From Microcebus murinus (Eukaryota > Chordata > Mammalia > Primates > Cheirogaleidae), in the NCBI RefSeq assembly GCF_040939455.1, contig NC_134118.1, positions 78,268,680-78,332,679 of the forward strand: 64,000 bases of DNA, read 5' to 3'. Made by a program: the position numbers and the translations under genes. Below are positions 62,216 to 64,000 of the stretch, one piece after another; positions within the stretch are counted from its first letter, which is position 1, and each line of letters begins with the position of its first letter. Under the pieces are notes generated by a model. The model was not told where the DNA came from. It worked only from the letters and a program-made list of their open reading frames with translations, and searched no databases.

Positions 62216-62586
62216 ATGAGTGGACACAGCCAGATCCGCACTGCGCCTTGCCTGACCGAATGCTGTGGGTGAGTGGACTCAGCCAGATCCACACTGCGCC
62301 CTGCCTGCCCGTCTCCCGTCAGTGAGTGGACACAGCCAGATCCGCACTGCGCCCTGCCTGCCCGTCTCCCGTGGATGATTGGACACAGCCAGATCCGCAC
62401 TGCGCGCTGCCTGCCCGTCTCCCGTGGGCGAGTGGACACCGCCAGATCCGCACTGAGCCCTGCCTGCCCTTCTGTCGTCGGCGAGTGGACACAGCCAGAT
62501 CCACACTGTGCCCTGCCTGCCCGTCTCCCGTCAGTGAGTGTACACAGCCAGATCCGCACTGCGCCCTGCCTGCCCGTCTCCCGTGG
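62216..62586. repeat. Seven-monomer tandem duplication, copy 2
   Basis: Immediate neighbour of 61845-62215. Differences include TGAGCCC for TGCGCCC near 62456, CCCTTCTGTCG for CCCGTCTGTCG, and CCGTGGATGAG for CCGAAGATGAG at the end. Confidence 0.93.
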
Positions 62587-63063
62587 ATGAGTGGACACAG
62601 CCAGATCCGCACTGCGCGCTGCCTGCCCGTCTCCCGTGGGCGAGTGGACACCGCCAGATCCGCACTGCGCCCTGCCTGACCGTCTGCCGTCGGTCAGTGG
62701 ACACAGCCAGATCCACACTGCGCCCTGCCTGTCCGTCTCCCGTTGGCGAGTGGACACAGCCAGATCCGCACTGCGCCCTGCCTGACCGTCTGCCATGGGT
62801 GAGTTGACACAGCCAGATCCGCACTGCGCCCTGCCTGACCGCCTGCCGTGGATGAGTGGACACAGACAGATCCGCACTGCGCCCTGCCTGCCCGTCTCCC
62901 GTGGGCGAGTGGACACAGCGAGATCCGCACTGCGCCCTGCCTGCCCTTCTGCCGTGGGTGAGTGGACACAGCCAGATCCGCACTGCGCCCTGCCTGCCCT
63001 TCTGCCATGGGTGAGTGGACACAGCCAGATCCGCACTGCGCCCTGCCTGCCAGTCTCCCGTCA

Positions 63064-63115
63064 GTGAGTGGACACAGCCAGATCCACACTGCGCCCTGCC
63101 TGCCCGTCTCCGTGT
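63064..63115. other. 52-bp slip monomer (1-base loss)
   Basis: GCCCGTCTCCGTGTGTGAG replaces the version with CTCCCGTGTG; one C is lost near 63109. Confidence 0.9.
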
Positions 63116-63751
63116 GTGAGTGGACACAGCCAGATCCGCACTGCGCCCTGCCTGCCCGTCTCCCGTGGGTGAGTGGACACAGCCACATCCGCACTGCGCC
63201 CTGCCTGCCCGTCTCCAGTGGGTGAGTGGACACAGCCAGATCTGCACTGCGCCCTGCCTGCCCGTCTGTCGTGGGCGAGTGGACACAGCCAGATCTGCAC
63301 TGCGCACTGCCTGACCGTCTGCCGTGGGTGAGTGGACACAGCCAGATCCACACTGCGCCCTGCCTGACCCTCTGCCATGGGCGAGTGGACACAGCCAGAT
63401 CCGCACTGCGCCCTGCCTGACCGTCTCCCGTCAGTGAGTGGACACAGCCAGATCCGCACTGCGCCCTGCCTGCCCGTCTGCCGTGAGTGAGTGGACACAG
63501 CCAGATCCGCACTGCGCCCTGCCTGACCGTCTGCCGTGGGTGAGTGGACACAGCCAGATCCACACTGCGCCCTGCCTGCCCCTCTGCCGTGGGCGAGTGG
63601 ACACAGCCAGATCCGCACTGCGCCCTGCCTGACCGTCTACCGTGGGTGAGTGGACACAGCCAGATCCGCACTGCGCCCTGCCTGCCCTTCTGCCGTGGGT
63701 GAGTGGACACAGCCAGATCCGCACTGCGCCCTGCCTGACCGCCTGTCGTGG

Positions 63752-63910
63752 GTGAGTGGTCACAGCCAGATCCGTACTGCGCCCTGCCTGCCCGTCTGCC
63801 GTGGGTCAGTGGACATAACCAGATCCACACAGCACCGTCTCTGCCCATCTCCCGTAGGTGAGTGGACACAGCCGAATCCGCACTGCGCCCTGCCTGCCTG
63901 TCTCCCGTGG
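63752..63910. repeat. Divergent-monomer cassette, copy 12 (core 63805-63857)
   Basis: Complete order with TGGTCACAGCC and CCGTACTG before the core. The core has ACATAACC and ends CCGTAG. The third monomer has CAGCCGAATCC, as in copy 9. Confidence 0.9.
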
Positions 63911-64000
63911 CTGAGTGGACACAGCCACATCGGCACTGCGCCCTGCCTGACCGTCTGCCGTGGGTGAGTGGACACAGCCAGATCCACACTTCGCCCTGCC

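Larger units (their letters stand above)
62587..63963. repeat. Right end of the window, still inside the array
   Basis: Ordinary monomers, one slip monomer and the last divergent cassette. Phase is intact up to the final partial monomer 63964-64000, so the array continues beyond the window. Confidence 0.9.
1..64000. repeat. 53-bp GC-rich satellite array, 1,207 complete monomers, no interruption
   Basis: Monomers are numbered here from the G of GTGAGTGGACACAGCC (positions 1-16); other anchors are GCACTGCGCCCTGCC (23-37) and CCGTCTCCCGTGG (41-53). The plus-strand consensus has 21 C and 16 G in 53 bases (about 70% GC, C-rich). Phase was followed across the window: the first complete monomer starts at 4, the last ends at 63963, and all length change is explained by 13 one-base slips. 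Recurrent variable positions are 2 (T/C), 18 (G/T), 22-23 (CG, CA or TG), 29-30 (CG, CA or TG), 32 (C/G/A), 40 (C/A), 43-44, 47-48 (CC, GC or GT) and 52-53 (GG/CA). No unique flank, gene, RNA gene or mobile element was seen. A eukaryotic nuclear satellite is inferred from size and organisation; the family name and species are not recognised. Confidence 0.98.

Noticed and set aside
1..64000. CRISPR array
   Set aside because: The repeats are contiguous with no unique spacers, and there are no cas genes.
1..64000. CENP-B box in CCTTCG monomers
   Set aside because: TTCG is present but the downstream A and CGGG positions of the box (TTCG, four bases, A, two bases, CGGG) are not met; TTCGTGGGTGAGTGG lacks them.
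1..64000. Human-type PRDM9 13-mer hotspot motif (CCNCCNTNNCCNC)
   Set aside because: I tried it against the pyrimidine-rich part of the monomer in several registers. The required CC-N-CC spacing does not occur. The species is also unknown.
1..64000. CTCF-like site in the minus-strand GGCAGGGCGCAG stretch
   Set aside because: It resembles only the end of the CTCF core and needs a gap to align. Too weak to call without a matrix scan.
1..64000. Coding VNTR (mucin-like exon)
   Set aside because: A coding minisatellite should have a period divisible by 3. Here it is 53, and the single-base slips would shift any frame.
1..64000. Telomeric repeat, rDNA spacer, tRNA or rRNA genes
   Set aside because: No short telomeric hexamers and no structured RNA sequence were seen. 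The 53-bp phase leaves no room for inserted RNA genes.

Overview
The whole window is a single uninterrupted satellite array. A 53-bp GC-rich monomer is repeated head to tail from the first base to the last: 1,207 complete copies from position 4 to 63963, plus 3 bp on the left and 37 bp on the right. Following the monomer phase by hand, I find only 13 length changes in 64 kb, every one a single base (12 losses, 1 gain, net -11). That exactly accounts for the observed length (1207 x 53 - 11 = 63960). There is therefore no room for a gene, RNA gene, transposon or unique spacer, and both array edges lie outside the window.

Organism: nothing here identifies a species. A pure array tens of kilobases long with nested higher-order repeats points to eukaryotic nuclear heterochromatin (pericentromeric, subtelomeric, microchromosome or sex-chromosome satellite). 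The consensus is about 70% GC with four CpGs per monomer, and many recurring variants are CpG to TpG or CpA. This suggests, but does not prove, a genome with CpG methylation, such as a vertebrate. I could not match the monomer to a named satellite.

Layout: at a larger scale the array is a mosaic of multi-monomer blocks copied within it. 1-2.6 kb holds a block duplicated 28-30 monomers apart. 4.3-6.3 and 8.8-10.8 kb are a 38-monomer duplicate pair. 10.4-24.2 kb holds two copies and a truncated third of a 103-monomer (5,459-bp) higher-order unit. 29.2-32.1 kb is a 29-monomer tandem pair. 32.8-47.4 kb (with a further piece at 51.2-52.3 kb) is a shuffled set of modules, the largest about 4.7 kb. 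47.9-55.6 kb is a 2.8-kb block present twice that even shares a one-base deletion. 58-64 kb is built from short 4-26-monomer repeats. A highly divergent monomer, embedded in a three-monomer cassette, recurs 12 times as an internal landmark.

Coding: I call no genes. The minus-strand consensus has no stop codon in any of its three phases, and since 53 is not a multiple of 3 each reading frame cycles through all three phases. Frames of up to 1,101 codons therefore arise passively. The plus strand is stopped by TGA in most monomers. The points of interest are the repeat evolution itself (strict unit length, block amplification, CpG-site diversity) and the sequence signals multiplied about a thousandfold (5' splice-site-like GTGAGT, G-rich tracts on the minus strand, one GATC per unit).
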